Source: Rhinopomastus cyanomelas (taxonomy: Eukaryota > Chordata > Aves > Bucerotiformes > Rhinopomastidae). Taken from it: a stretch of DNA of 64,000 nt. The DNA lies in contig VXBP01004147.1 of NCBI GenBank assembly GCA_013400115.1, forward strand, positions 1 through 64,000, read 5' to 3'. The notes below the pieces were generated by a model. It was given only the letters and a program-made list of their open reading frames with translations. It made no database searches and was not told the origin of the DNA. Shown here piece after piece: positions 33,590-44,387 of the stretch. Position 1 is the stretch's first letter, and the number at the start of each line of letters is the position of its first letter. Made by a program: the position numbers and the translations under genes.

Positions 33590-33690
33590 TTGAAAATTAA
33601 TGAAATGCCTTTTGAAAGGCTTTTAAGCAAATGAGAGTTAAATTTGCCCTAATTGCATTAGTCTCTATGGAGAGACTTGTCTGTGCAGAA
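33590..33690. promoter_or_regulatory. candidate conserved non-coding element
   Basis: AAAATTAATGAAATGCC, AAAGGCTTTTAAGCAAATGAG and CCTAATTGCATTAG give closely spaced homeodomain/POU-type cores in non-repetitive DNA. Candidate by composition only. Confidence 0.3.
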
Positions 33691-34129
33691 TCACGTTGGT
33701 CCAGTTTTTTGGTGCATTTGACACCTTGGAAAGCAGGTCCCTCTGTGCAGAGCTGAAGGAGGATAGATGCAAGTGTGCCTAAGCAGAGCCCTGACCTTGC
33801 AGGGAGGGTGGAGGAGCAGTGCTGGCCGCCCACTGGAACAAATGAGAGGTCGTGTCTTGCTTGCTGGGAGCTTTGAGTTGTGTGGGAGTGAAGCAGGGGC
33901 TGGAGCCAGCCCCATAGGGTGCTTGGTGTGCTGCAGTGGGATGGAGGTGGGAGGCAGAAGCACCCGCTAGGTGATTCTGAGCATCCTCTGGGACCCACCA
34001 CCTACAGACTTCATGGACAGGGAAATGAGGAGAGTGAAGGCAAAGTGCTAGACAGCTTCTCCATCACCATGGCTGCTGCCTTCATCTTCGCTGTGGTCCG
34101 CTCTTTTCTTTCAGATGGCACTTTGACAG

Positions 34130-34320
34130 AAGATTAATTCAAGTCAGCTGCTGAAAATAATTATTGCATTATGGGAGCAGTAATCATTATTTAGAACATG
34201 ATTAAATATGTCTGCATCTATTGACTCTGCCTATGATTTATGTATTTGTTTAGTCAATAGTCTAATGTAAATGATGTAATTAATTATAGATGGTGGTGTC
34301 AGGTCATTGGTAAAAACAAT
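34130..34320. promoter_or_regulatory. candidate conserved non-coding element with homeodomain sites
   Basis: A dense set of TAAT-core motifs in non-repetitive AT-rich DNA: GATTAATTC, the palindrome ATAATTAT (34157-34164), GTAATCATTATT, ATGATTTATG, and TAATTAATTAT (34277-34287). Such spacing is typical of vertebrate developmental enhancers. No conservation data are available here. Confidence 0.4.
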
Positions 34321-34589
34321 CTGATGAGAACAAGGGCTCTGTTTTTTCCTGACAGATGCAGAGGGAGGGCAAGAGGGATGGGCAGAGTTGAGGGAATTCC
34401 AGGGGAACTTTTTCATGTGTGAATGGCGGCTGGGATCTCAATTTGCATGTTGTCTTTCTCTTGTTCAGTGTTCGTTTAGAAATTGAAATAACTTGTTAAG
34501 CAAAGGGGAAGGGAACACATGATTGCAAAGAGGACACCTGGGAGTAGTGACAGCAAACAGCTAAAGAGCCAGCTGCTCCCTAACATGAG

Positions 34590-34720
34590 AGAGCGTGCCA
34601 CCATCATTTACCGCTTCATAAAATTAAATGTTTTCCAAATTAAATCAGTAGGCAGCTTGCAGGAAGACCTACTATCTCTAATAACAATTTTTCAATCAAT
34701 ATCAGGGGCCCAGCTGATCT
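34590..34720. promoter_or_regulatory. candidate conserved non-coding element
   Basis: CATAAAATTAAATG, CCAAATTAAATCAG, TCTAATAACAATTTTTC and CAATCAATATCAG cluster in about 130 bases of simple-repeat-free DNA, followed by an E-box-like CAGCTG. Candidate by composition only. Confidence 0.3.
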
Positions 34721-34751
34721 GGAATTGGAGCAGAGGAGTCTTGGATTGGCT

Positions 34752-34790
34752 GGGGGGGAGTGGGGACTCGGGGAGAGGATGAGGTGGGGG
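34752..34790 (+). other. G-run cluster, possible G-quadruplex with one long loop
   Basis: Four G-runs of at least four bases at 34752-34758, 34762-34765, 34770-34773 and 34786-34790, with loops of 3, 4 and 12 bases. The long last loop makes folding less certain. Confidence 0.45.
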
Positions 34791-34979
34791 AAATGCTTGA
34801 GTACTGCAGCTTTCAATCAAAGCGAAAGTTAAAAAAAATATATATGCATGGTGGGTTCTCCATCACTGTGAGTCTATTCCCCATAGATTTTTCTCTTAAC
34901 TGATAATTCGGTCAGTCACATTCCTCAGAGGGAGGTCACTGGTCACCCCAGCCCCTGTCAGGCCTCAGAGAAACCATTT

Positions 34980-35230
34980 CCATTTTAATGCCACAGCTAT
35001 AATCTATCAAAGATGTGATGTACAAGATACAATGAATTTAAGTGGTCTTCATATATCACTGAGCTTTCATGCCTTCACCTGGGTAATAGTCTGAATTACT
35101 CTCCCTACCTCACAATCTGTCACCCTCAGTATAATAACTGCCACACCGGTGTTAATGGCAGGTTTGTCCAAATTGGGGCTGTGGTAGCCCGCGGCATCAC
35201 ACGTCGTAAACTTTAGCATTCAGTGCTTAG
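34980..35230. promoter_or_regulatory. candidate conserved non-coding element
   Basis: Includes TATCAAAGATGTGATG (TCF/LEF-like ATCAAAG), ATCACTGAGCTTTCATGCC and GTCTGAATTACTC in non-repetitive DNA. The evidence is composition and motif density only. Confidence 0.25.
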
Positions 35231-36070
35231 CCCGGCGGTGTCAGCAATTGAAAATTACTCTGTAAGTAGCTCTGTGGTGCTGTGCTGCTCATGTATTTAT
35301 TTATGGCACCTACAACAAGCGTAACAGGATGGCTCCTGGGGCACTGCTGCAGCTCCTCGTCGTGCCCGCGCACGCGTGTGCAGCCTGTACCCAGCCTACG
35401 GCTTCCCAACACACTGACATTTTGCAGCTGCACTCATCAAGTGGGAATAGACTCAGGTAGAGGTGGGATGGCGATCTGTGTCACAGTTAGGCTACTGGTG
35501 CTTCTACTAATGGCGAAGGTGGGCGGTTTAGAAGTGCCCAGTGTTGTTTGTGTCCGTATTTGCTATTGCCTGCAGGTTGAGTGGGACCTATCCAACTAGT
35601 CTTCCATAAGGAAACACTTCAAGTGCAACCTTGGTGCTCCTAGCTTGCCCAGTCTTCTCCACAACCATGCACAAAGTGGCAAGCTCCATGTCTCAGGGAG
35701 ACCTCTTGAGTGAGGACTGTGGTGGGGATTGTAATTGCTGCTGTAATTATCCATTTAAGAATGTGGATGTCTTGCTTTACTTCGAAGGAGCCCCTGTGCT
35801 TTAGCATAGTTTGAGCTTAACAAGCCCAGGCTACGCGTCATCTCTTTGGTTAAACGTCAGGAAATACCTACTCAACAACAATGAATTTAATCATTTTTAA
35901 AAATCCATTCTATTAAATCATAGGAGCCAAGCAAGGCTTATAAATCAGACCAGTCATGGGGCAAAAGGAGCAGGAGGTGAGGTCTGAAGAAGCACAGAGC
36001 CCTAAGCCTCCCGACATTGTGACACCATTGAAGATGTCCTGCAGGAAAGACTTTGGTGGTACCACGGCAT

Positions 36071-36367
36071 TATAGAATCATTAGGGATTGGAAGGGACCT
36101 CAAAAGATCATCTAGTCCAATCCCCCTGACACAGAAGCATCACCTAGTCCAAGTCACACAGGAACACATCCAGGTGGGTTTTAAACCTCTCCAGTGAAGG
36201 AGACTTCACAACTTCCCTGGGCAGCCTGTTCCAGTGCTCTGTCACCCTCACTGTGAAGAAGTTCTTTCTCATATTGATGTGGAACCTTCTATGTTCCAAC
36301 TTACATCCCCTGCCCCTCATCCTATCACTAGATGACATTGAGAAGAGCCTGGCTCCATCCTCCTGCT
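36071..36367 (-). mobile_element. CR1 LINE 3' fragment, minus strand (young subfamily)
   Basis: Inverted 3' UTR (ATAGAATCATTAGGGATTGG, GATCATCTAGTCCAATCCCC) followed by the reversed ORF2 C-terminus, which is open on the minus strand for about 80 codons: DGARLFSMSSSDRMRG, NMRKNFFTVRVTEHWNRLP, then LDVFLCDLD at the end. Truncation point is near 36367. Confidence 0.95.
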
Positions 36368-36696
36368 GAGTGCCTGGGTCTGGTCGTGCAGGTCCCCAGC
36401 ATCTGGGAAATGCCTCTGTGCAAACATCTTGCTTGATCAACCACCCTAGTGAAGTTCAAGCCAGACACACCCCATCACATGAGACCATTCACTTTGGAGG
36501 ATGCGAGTAGAATTTTTTCCATCTTGCTGTGTAGCTCTTCGATGTATAAGTCTCAGAAACTAGTACAGGGAAGATATTTGCATATTAGGTACATTAATTC
36601 CTGCAGGGGCACTCTCTTCTGGTCTGCACCGTACATACAGCCTGATCTCTAATGCAGTGATGCAGTCATGTGTGGTCCTTTCTTGCCAATCTGTTT
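36368..36696. other. unique sequence, nothing recognised
   Basis: No repeat or gene recognised between two CR1 fragments. Confidence 0.45.
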
Positions 36697-36955
36697 GGTT
36701 TCAGATTAGTGAAGGGCAGATTTAAACTGGATGTTAGGAAGAAGTTCTTTAGCAGGAAGGTGGTTGAATACTGGAACAGGTTTCCCAGGAAGGTGGTTGA
36801 GGCCCCATCCCTGGAGATATTCAGGTCAGGGGGAGTCTGGACAAGGCTCTGGGTGGCCTCATCTAGTTGAGGATGTCTCTGGTTCCTGCAGGGAGTTTGG
36901 ACTAAAAGACCCTTGGAGGTCCCTTCCAAATTGAGCCATTTTATGATTCTATGAT
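36697..36955 (+). mobile_element. CR1 LINE 3' fragment
   Basis: GGGCAGATTTAAACTGGATG, TTAGGAAGAAGTTCTTTAGC, GGAACAGGTTTCCCAGGAAGG, then the 3' UTR GACCCTTGGAGGTCCCTTCC and TTATGATTCTATGATT. Same subfamily as 12971-13190 and 15701-16229. Confidence 0.93.
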
Positions 36956-37041
36956 TAATTTAAGCCTGATACAGATATTGCCTCTCCCATCCTATTCTGG
37001 TCAATGACTGCCAAACAGTGTCAATCACTGTCAATCCCTGA

Positions 37042-37150
37042 CTGGTTCTATGACTTGGTCTAGGTGATCCTGCTGTGGCAGGGGATTGGACTAGATGATC
37101 TTTTGAGGTCCCTTCCAGTCCCTAATGATTCTGTGATTCTATGATTCTAT
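37042..37150 (+). mobile_element. CR1 LINE 3' tip
   Basis: ATGACTTGGTCTAGGTGATCC, TGCTGTGGCAGGGGATTGGAC, TAGATGATCTTTTGAGGTCCC and three ATTCTGTG/ATTCTATG repeats. Only about 110 bases were integrated, an extreme 5' truncation. Confidence 0.93.
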
Positions 37151-37723
37151 TACTCTTAAAGGGAGATTATGTTATTTGGAGGAGAACCTGCTGCGATAAG
37201 GAGGTAGTAGCCAATGGCCATATACAGGACCAACTTAGGTGAAAAATCAGTGTGACTTGCACCCTTTGCTGCTGACAAAGAGCTGGTGGAATTATTTGTC
37301 TATATTTCTTTAATTTGTGTGTGTGTGCACGGTGGGAAGCTGCTGGAAGTCAGTAATTTCCATCCCTTATCTCACTGCTTTCATGCACGGTCCATGTCCT
37401 CCTGGAAAACACAGCCCCACAGCCCAGAGTTTTGTCCAACAAAAAGTCTGCCCGCAGCTTATTTTTTTTTTAAATCCAGTGTCAAGCGATGTTCTTCATC
37501 CTGGGCTTGGGTACTTTTTAGAGCTAGAAGAATGATTTCCTACTTCAGTTGTCGTCTCATCAAAAATACCAAGAATGTTGATGTTGGCTCATGAACTGTT
37601 CGGAAATACTCATCCTGATGCAGCCATATCATGTCCCATTTACTTCTGCAGCAGATGTAGCCAGTTGGGTGCATGCAGTTAGCAATAGACTCTTGTTTAA
37701 ATTACAGCTGCTGTCCATAGGCT
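37151..37723. other. unique sequence with a short (TG)n run
   Basis: A seven-unit TG run lies at about 37315-37328. No gene or other repeat is recognised. Confidence 0.45.
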
Positions 37724-38114
37724 TATCACAGAATGTTAGGGGCTGGAAGAGACCTGAAAGGTCACCTAGTCCAACACCTCTGCCAGAGCAGGATGCCCCA
37801 GTCACACAGATCACAGAGGGATGCCTCCAGGCGGGTTCTGAATGCCTCCAGAGAAAGAGACTCTGTAACCTCTGTGGGAAGTTTGTGCCAGGGCTCTGTT
37901 ACCCTCACAGTGAAAAGTTTTTCCTTATTTTTAAGTGGAACCACCTCTGCTCCAATGCTTGCACCCATTGCCCCTTGTCCAATCATTAGATGCTACTGAG
38001 AAGAGCCTGGCTCCGTCCTCCTGACACCTGCCCTTTCCATATTTATCAACAATAGTGGGATCATCCCTCAGTCTCCCTTTTTTCCAAGCAGAAGAGACCC
38101 AGCTCCCTCAGACT
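37724..38114 (-). mobile_element. CR1 LINE, minus strand, outer part split by a nested CR1
   Basis: Inverted 3' UTR (TATCACAGAATGTTAGGGGC, CACCTAGTCCAACACCTCTGC) and reversed ORF2 C-terminus to AGAGACCCAGCTCCCTCAG near 38110. The normal continuation (CCTCATAAGGGAGAT-like) is found only after 38366, so a later insertion divides this copy. Confidence 0.9.
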
Positions 38115-38366
38115 TCACAGTATCACAGTATCACAGTAATGATAAGGTTGGAAAAGACCTTAAAGATCATCCAGTCCAACCTAAATCCAAACAAACCCAG
38201 TAATCCTAACATCTAACATCTAGATCATCTAGATCATGCCACTCAGCACCTCATCCAGCCTAACCTTGAGTACTTCCAGGGACGGTGGCTCAACCAGCTC
38301 TGTGGGCAGCCCATTCCAAAACCTGATCGCTCTTTCAGTGAAAAATGATCTACTAATGTCAAGTCT
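38115..38366 (-). mobile_element. nested young CR1 LINE 3' fragment, minus strand
   Basis: CACAGTATCACAGTATCACAG, then AATGATAAGGTTGGAAAAG, AGATCATCCAGTCCAACCTA and TTCTTTCAGTG-like C-terminal text up to TAATGTCAAGTCT. It sits within the older minus-strand copy and matches 4989-5292 almost base for base, apart from a tandem CTAGATCAT duplication near 38219-38236. Confidence 0.9.
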
Positions 38367-38646
38367 CATCAGGAAGATATTCAACTCCCTTCATCATCCT
38401 TGCGGCTCTGCGCTGGGCTCTTTCAAGCAGTTTCCTGCCCTTCTGGAACTGAGGGGACCAAAACTTGACACAGTACTCCAAATGCAGTCTCATCCAGGGC
38501 AGAGTAGAGAGGGAGGAGAACCTCTCTTGATCTAGTAACCACCTCCCTGTTAATCTAATCTATTTCAGGGAGTGAGCTGAGCACTCTGATTTCACCCTAG
38601 GAAGCTGAGAGGTCTGCTGATCTTCATCAATACCAGAGAACTGCCT
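38367..38646 (-). mobile_element. CR1 LINE, minus strand, resumed copy with internal deletion to endonuclease region
   Basis: CATCAGGAAGATATTCAACTC resumes the outer copy in the RT C-terminal region (CTGGAACTGAGGGGACC, CAGTACTCCAAATGCAG). Near 38565 the text jumps to sequence matching the ORF1-ORF2 boundary of the copy at 18911-21378 (TTTCAGGGAGTGAGCTGAGC, CTCTGATTTCACCCTAGGA, CTTCATCAATACCAGA). Either a large internal deletion or a second fragment explains this. Confidence 0.8.
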
Positions 38647-39595
38647 CTTTCATGTCTAGTGGAGCGCCCCAAGGATCGGTACTGGGACCAGTACTATTTA
38701 GTCTACTCATTGATGACTTGGATGAGGGATTAGAATGCACTGTCAGCAAGTCTGCTGACGGCACAAAGCTGGGAGGAGTGGCCAACATCACAGCAGGCTG
38801 TGCTGCCATTCAGCGAGACCTGGACAGGCTGGAGAGCTGGGCAGGCAGAAATTGAATGAACAAGGGCAAGTGCAGAGTCTGGCACCTGGGAAAGAACAAC
38901 CCCAGGTACCAGTATAGGTTGGGGACTGGCCTGTTGGAGAGTAGTATAAGAGAAAGGGACCTGGGGGTCCTGGTGGACAACAGGATGACCATGAGCCAGC
39001 AGTGTGCTCTTGTGGCCAAGAAAGCCAATGGCATCCTGGGGTGGATCAGAATGGGGGTGGTTAGTAGATAGAGAGTTCTCCTCCCCATCTACTCTGCCCT
39101 GGTGAGACCGCATCTGGAGTATTGTGTCCAGTTCCGGGGCCCTCAGTTCAAGAAGACCAGGGAACTGCTGGAGAGTCCAGTGCAAGAGTTACAAAGATGA
39201 TGGAGTGGAACATCTCCCTGAAGAGGAAAGTCTGAGGGTTCTGGGCCTCTTTAGCTTGGAGAAAAGGAGACTGAAGGTGCACCCATTAACGTTTACAAAT
39301 ATGGAAAGGGCGGGTGTCAGGAGGATGGAGCCAGGCTCTTCTCAGTGTCATCTGGTGATAGGACAAGGGGTAATGGTTGTAAGCTGGAACACAGGGGGTT
39401 ACATATAAATATCAGAAGGAACTTCTTCCCAATGAGGGTGACAGAGCACTGGAACAAGCTGCCCAAAGGGGTTGTGGAATCTTCTTCTCTGGAGACGTTT
39501 AAAACCCACCTGGATATATTCCTGCTGTGGCAGGGGGATTGGACTAGATGACCTTCTGAGGTCCCTTCCAGTCGCTAATGCTCTGTGATTCTATG
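38647..39595 (+). mobile_element. CR1 LINE, 0.95-kb 5'-truncated copy
   Basis: It begins within the RT palm and runs through the RT C-terminus (38652-39185), the ORF2 C-terminus (39345-39510) and the 3' UTR, which ends GATTGGACTAGATGACCTTC, TGAGGTCCCTTCCAGTCGC, GTGATTCTATG. It abuts the minus-strand endonuclease-region piece at 38646 directly. Stops and indels at several points make it dead. Confidence 0.95.
38652..39185 (+). pseudogene. CR1 ORF2 remnant: RT palm and C-terminal region
   Basis: Starts SSGAPQGSVLGPVLFSLLID, the conserved stretch before the catalytic motif. The motif itself (bases 38751-38762) reads SADG where CR1 has FADD, so the second catalytic aspartate is lost. A TGA follows SWAGRN near 38855, and the reading resumes with NKGKCRVWHLGKNNP, RDLGVLVDNRMTMSQQCALV and GILGWIRMGVVSR before another stop. 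Confidence 0.88.
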
Positions 39596-39596
39596 T

Positions 39597-39640
39597 GACA
39601 CAGGCCTCCCACCAGACTCTGCACTGATGACCAAATCATC
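39597..39640 (-). mobile_element. short CR1 RT-region remnant, minus strand
   Basis: ACACAGGCCTCCCACCAGACTC followed by TGCACTGATGACCAA resembles the inverted RT-palm stretch at 11463-11500 of the long copy. About 45 bases only, so the call is tentative. Confidence 0.5.
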
Positions 39641-42167
39641 GTATCTGTTTACAGATAGCAGGTTAAACACTACCATGTGCTCTCCCAGAGATTGGCTTTA
39701 GTTGGAGATATTTACTAAAGTCTGCTTGTTTTCTGTGATAAATCCCCACGTTGACAAAAACTAGGAGCACAGTGACTAAATGTGAAACTTCCAGGCAAGT
39801 CTTTTCCTGGGGGAAGCCCCCTTATCTTATAAAATCAGCACAGTGACCATGACACCACTCCAGGAGGCACAAAGCTCTCCTCAACCTTTCAGGGTCCAAT
39901 TAGGTGACAAAAACCTGACTATATGGTGGGGTTTCAGCCCTGCTCCTTGGGCACGTTGCAGCCCTACAGCCTGTTTCCTACTAGCCCAGAAGACCTTTGC
40001 AACTCTTTACAGAACACTTCACGAAGGATAAAATGCCCCACCGTTCCCGTTAATGGAGCAGGCACAGTGATGACAGCAATACCAAAAGGTCTCTTTAAGA
40101 CATGGAGGTGATGCTTTTAATGGAATGAAACTATTCTTTCTGGTAACTTCGGTACAGCCCTGGTTCTTAAGCACATCTTGAAGTACTTTCCCAAATCAGG
40201 ATCTTGGTTTCTAGCACTGTGCTTGTTTAACTTGGGTATCATTAAAATGAATCGAACTCTTTTCTCTTTTGACTTATTGTGCTGATCCATGGCTTGGCTC
40301 TCGTGTTGTCATCCTCTTAACTAGAAACCTACTTTATCACTAAATAGAGCTCTCACACCTTCTCCTTCTCAGTGAAAGAAAAATATTGGTAAACATCAAG
40401 TGCCAGCCATTTCTCAAAAGGTTTTTGCAGATCTCAGAGGAGGAGAATAAATGCTAGCGAAGCACTGCATGTTAAACTCCAAGCTGGCTGCAATGAGAAG
40501 TGCATGGGAGTGGGGGTTAGAGGGGACACACCGTGGGGACCCATACCCCTGCCTCTCTTACACCCAGCACACAGGAGGCCAAAGGAAAAAGAGCTTCACT
40601 TCCGTTTCAGTGAAGATGGAATGAAGTGCTGTTGTCTGTCGCATCTACCCACATCACGTCGACTAAAGCGCGGGGCTCTGAGTGAAGTGCTGCAAGCAGT
40701 AGTAACCTTTCCCAAGAGCTAACACTGAGCGTAAGCGATAGACTTGTTAGAGTAAATAGTCTCCTAGTTGAACGAACATCGAACTTAAAATTGTCCCCCA
40801 GAATTTTGGGTGGAACTTGTTTCCTTGGAGGATGTTATGAAATAAAGCGAAGCCAACGATACAGCAAAGCTGCTCTGTCTGAATAACTTCTGCATCTGCT
40901 GCAGTTAGCCTAATCTTTATGCATCCCAAACATCGGGTCAGAGACACTGACATTTGCTGCCCATTGTGTGATGGAGAGGAGCTGTTTGAGTTAAAGAATT
41001 ATGTTGGCAGAGGCACAAATGGCTTTGAACTGATTGTGACTAAATGTAAGCAATTCCATTACTTCTAACCAGCAGAGGAACGAGGCTCTGGAAGAGCCTT
41101 CTAATAGGAAAACAAGGAACTGAGCTCTGACCAGCTCTAAGATGAAACATAATGGATTTATGAAGATAATTATATGACAGAGTCCTCCATAATTGGATAA
41201 CTGCAACCCGAGTTTGTGGACCTGGCTGCCTCTTTCCAGCCCAAAACACACCCAAAACAGGACCATTGGTTTTGATGGGGTCTGTAGCGAAGTTGTGTTG
41301 TTCCTGTTGGGGCTCCCAGTGCCTGTCACAGCAGAACTGAAAGAAAGCTTCGTAGGCATCCCCATTGCTCCAAGCCCTGCTTCTCTTTCCCTCTTTCTTA
41401 TTCAGGGGTTGCCCCTCTCACATTCCTTGAAGACCTTTTGCAACATAGCTGCAGGTATCAGTGGGCAAACACAAGGGCAGCCATGGCTTGCAGGCATGGT
41501 CCTGTTAACACAAGACGCTCTTCTCTGTCATCCTCAGCAGATGGAGAGACACCTAGGACTCTGGCCATGCAAAGTTATCCTGACACTGTGATTTCCAGGA
41601 GGAAAACTCCTGGAATTCCTTCTTGCAGCAGCACAGGAGTCAGCAAGTGGGCCGAGATGCTGGAGGCTCCTGCCCCAGGCAGGGCCAGTCTGAACCCAGG
41701 TGGGTTTGTAACTGCTGTGAGAGGCATGTTTTGCTTCTCTGGGACTCAAGCATCAAGTAAAAGTAGCATTATTCCTTTCTGGTTTTCTTCACTCCAGCTT
41801 TTTTTTGAGGATGAGCAGGATCACTTGTGCTTTCTGGAAGAACAACAGCCACACTGGAAGCAACAGTTGATAGTTTGGGCTTGAACTTGTAATTACACAC
41901 CTGGAGGACAGGTCTCTGCTGCCATCACAGGCAACAATCATGAGGGATGACAACACACCTTCATTTTTATCCCAAATTATAGGAAGTTTGGCAATTTTGG
42001 AAAGATCCCAGGATCAGTGAAGGGAGCAAATGGGTGACAGTGCTATGACTTGCCCTGACGTATCAGGCACCCAAAACTCTGGGTTCCAGCATCAAGTCTG
42101 TGCCAGAAAGGATGCTCTGTGCTTAGTTACGCTGCAGGTGTTACAGTTCCTGCTCCTCATCATCACA
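39641..42167. other. long unique stretch; AT-rich candidate block at about 41040-41200
   Basis: No gene or repeat recognised. The part 41040-41200 (AAACATAATGGATTTATG, AAGATAATTATATGAC, CCATAATTGGATAAC) is motif-rich and could be a conserved non-coding element. The 132- and 148-codon plus-strand frames at 41193-41884 overlap each other and lack known motifs. Confidence 0.35.
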
Positions 42168-42532
42168 TGAAGAAAAGGAGACTGAGAACACACGTCTTCA
42201 CTCTCTAACTACCTGAAAGGAGTGTGTACAGAGGTGAGGGTTGGTATCGTCGCACAAGAAACAAGCAATAGGACAAGAGGAAATGGCCTCAAGCTGCACC
42301 AGGGAAAGTTCAGGATGGTCATGAGGAAAAACTTCTTCATGAGAAGGATCATCCAGCCTTGGAACAGGATGCCCAGGAGGGAAGGTGAGTCGCCATCCCC
42401 GGATGTGTTTTAATGTCATAGAGATCTGGAGCTTAGGGACGGGGTCTAGCGATGGCCTTGGGACAGCTGGATTAGTGGTTGAGCTCAGGGATCTGGAATG
42501 TCTTTTCCAAGCTGAACGATTCTGTGACTCCA
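42168..42532 (+). mobile_element. CR1 LINE 3' fragment
   Basis: TGAAGAAAAGGAGACTGAG, ATAGGACAAGAGGAAATGGC, CAAGCTGCACCAGGGAAAG, TTGGAACAGGATGCCCAGG, then the 3' UTR with GATGGCCTTGGGACAGCTGG and GATTCTGTGACTCCA. Same subfamily as 3564-3832 and 18401-18876. Confidence 0.93.
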
Positions 42533-43352
42533 TGTGCTTTGCAGCCTGTTCACAACACAGTGTGCTTTGCACCAGCTAAACACCCACTGCCAGCAGTGTG
42601 CTGGCTGGAGAAGTCACCATGCGCTTTCACCTAGCCTGCCTGGCAGCGCCGCAGAGGAAGCCTGGGAGAGATAAGAAATGATGATGCAACAAAAATGTAA
42701 GTATGGAAAAATTAGGCCAAGCTACTGATAGAGAAACAAATTTAGCTTTTCCCAAGTCTGAGGCATGTTTTTTAGTATATTAATGCTTCAGTGTCATGCA
42801 GACATAAAACACATATGCTTTTTCCCAGAACTTCACCCTAAGTTCAGACGAGAATTTGCCCAGAAAGCTCCAGTAATGTTTTTCTTTTAGTAGTGACACT
42901 TAACAAAATAATTAGGCAATTAATTGCCTGACTCCACGAGAAGCAGCAATTAATTCTTCCATTTGAATCATGTAAAAAGCGATGTCGTTTATTGATAGTG
43001 GCGTAATATTCCGTGGCAGAACAGCCCTCTGGAGACATTAATCTCCACTCTGCAAACGCGTTTTGAGAATAATAAACAAAAGTCAGCTAAATCTTAAGCG
43101 GGCTCATTCCTGTATCCAGAAAATACTGCCGTTCGGTGCGGTTATTTATTGTTTATCAGCGCACAGGACGCCGCAGCCCAGCAGGAGTGACCCTGCCCGT
43201 GCTCCCAGGAATTTACAGCCGTAGACTCTCTTCTCATACCAATACCTGAGCACTGCCCTCACTGATTCAGCACAGGGCACTTGCCCTGCCTGGCTTTTGG
43301 GGGGCCAGCAAGTCGCAGCAGCCCAAGTGCAGAGCAGGCACACGTTTTGAGA
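42533..43352. promoter_or_regulatory. unique sequence with candidate conserved element (about 42690-43090)
   Basis: AT-rich, simple-repeat-free DNA with the perfect 16-base palindrome AGGCAATTAATTGCCT at 42914-42929 and further sites (AGCAATTAATTCTTCC, TTAGTATATTAATGC, ATTTATTGTTTATCAG). The palindrome carries two overlapping TAAT cores and could bind a homeodomain dimer. No exon is recognised. Confidence 0.4.
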
Positions 43353-44115
43353 ACCACAGAATCATCAAGGCTGGAAAAGACCATCGGTATCATCAAGTCA
43401 AATTGGCTGCCTTACAATCCCAAACCAATAAACCATCTCCCAAAACACCACGCCTGCCTGTTTGTTGAACCCCTCCAGGGACGGTGCCTCTACCCCCTCC
43501 CTGGACAGCCTATTCCAAAGTCTGCCCACACTTTCTGGGAAGTTCTTCTTAAGATCCAATCTGAATCTCCCCTGTCATAACCTGACCTTGTTTCCTCTTG
43601 TCCTATTGCTAGTCCCTAGGGAGAAGAGCCCAGCTCCTGCCTCACTCCAACCTCCCTTCGGGTAGTTGAGGTCTTCCCCTCAGCCTCCCCTTCTCCAGGC
43701 TGATCAGTCCCAGCTCCATCAGCTCTCCCCATCAGACCTGTTCTCCAGATCCTTAATCAGCCCAGGTGCCCTTCTCTGCCCCCTCTCCAGCACCTCCACA
43801 TCCTTCCTACATTGTAGTGCCCAAAACTGCCCCCAGCACTCAAGAGGTAGCCTCACCAGGGCCAAGTACAGAGGCAGGATCACCTGCTTGGTCCTGCTGG
43901 CCACACTATTTCTGGTACAGACCAGGATGCTGTTGGCTTTCCTGGGCACCTGGCCACCCTGCTGGCTTATGTCTTTCTCTGTCAGGCATCTTTCCAGCCA
44001 GTGCTCTCCAAGCCTGTAAGGCTGCTTGGGGTTGTTGTGGCAGAAGTGCAGAACCCAACATTTGACCTCCTCGAACCTCATACAGTTTGCCTTGGCCCAT
44101 CATAGTACCAGTCTG
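43353..44115 (-). mobile_element. CR1 LINE, 0.76-kb 5'-truncated copy, minus strand
   Basis: Inverted 3' UTR (ACCACAGAATCATCAAGGCT, GGAAAAGACCATCGGTATC), reversed ORF2 C-terminus (GGACGGTGCCTCTACC, CTGGACAGCCTATTCC), then the RT C-terminal region (AAAACTGCCCCCAGCACTC, AGACCAGGATGCTGTTGGC) to about 44115. An open minus-strand segment at 43719-44081 reads VKCWVLHFCHNNPKQPYRLG and ALVRLPLECWGQFWALQ. An older subfamily like 24501-25465. Confidence 0.93.
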
Positions 44116-44387
44116 AGCTTTGAAGGATTCTTTCTGAGGTACAGACGACATGATGTGAAGACAGCAGTGCTCCCATCAAGTAAAGGTGGTCACCAATCCC
44201 TAACTCTGTTAAAACAGGATTTAATGACAGTGTTAATGCTAATTCCCAGTTCAGAAGTTTGGCAAAGCTGGGAGTGGAGGTGCTGTCAGTGTCATTCCTT
44301 TGCCTACCTCCAAGCACATCTTTGGCCATAGATAAGTGTCCAATGTGAAGTCTTTATTGCTACAGCAGCCGCTATCCTGGTTTGATG
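44116..44387. other. unique sequence, nothing recognised
   Basis: No gene or repeat seen in this short interval. Confidence 0.4.

Larger units (their letters stand above)
31836..36070. other. long unique stretch, no gene recognised
   Basis: About 4.2 kb free of CR1 and of recognisable exons. It contains AT-rich, motif-dense segments listed separately (33590-33690, 34130-34320, 34590-34720, 34980-35230) and a G-run cluster at 34752-34790. The open frame at 33597-34001 (minus) has no known motif. Confidence 0.4.

Noticed and set aside
41193..41884. Two overlapping plus-strand frames of 132 and 148 codons
   Set aside because: Different frames over the same DNA, no known motif and no splice-site pattern that I could defend.
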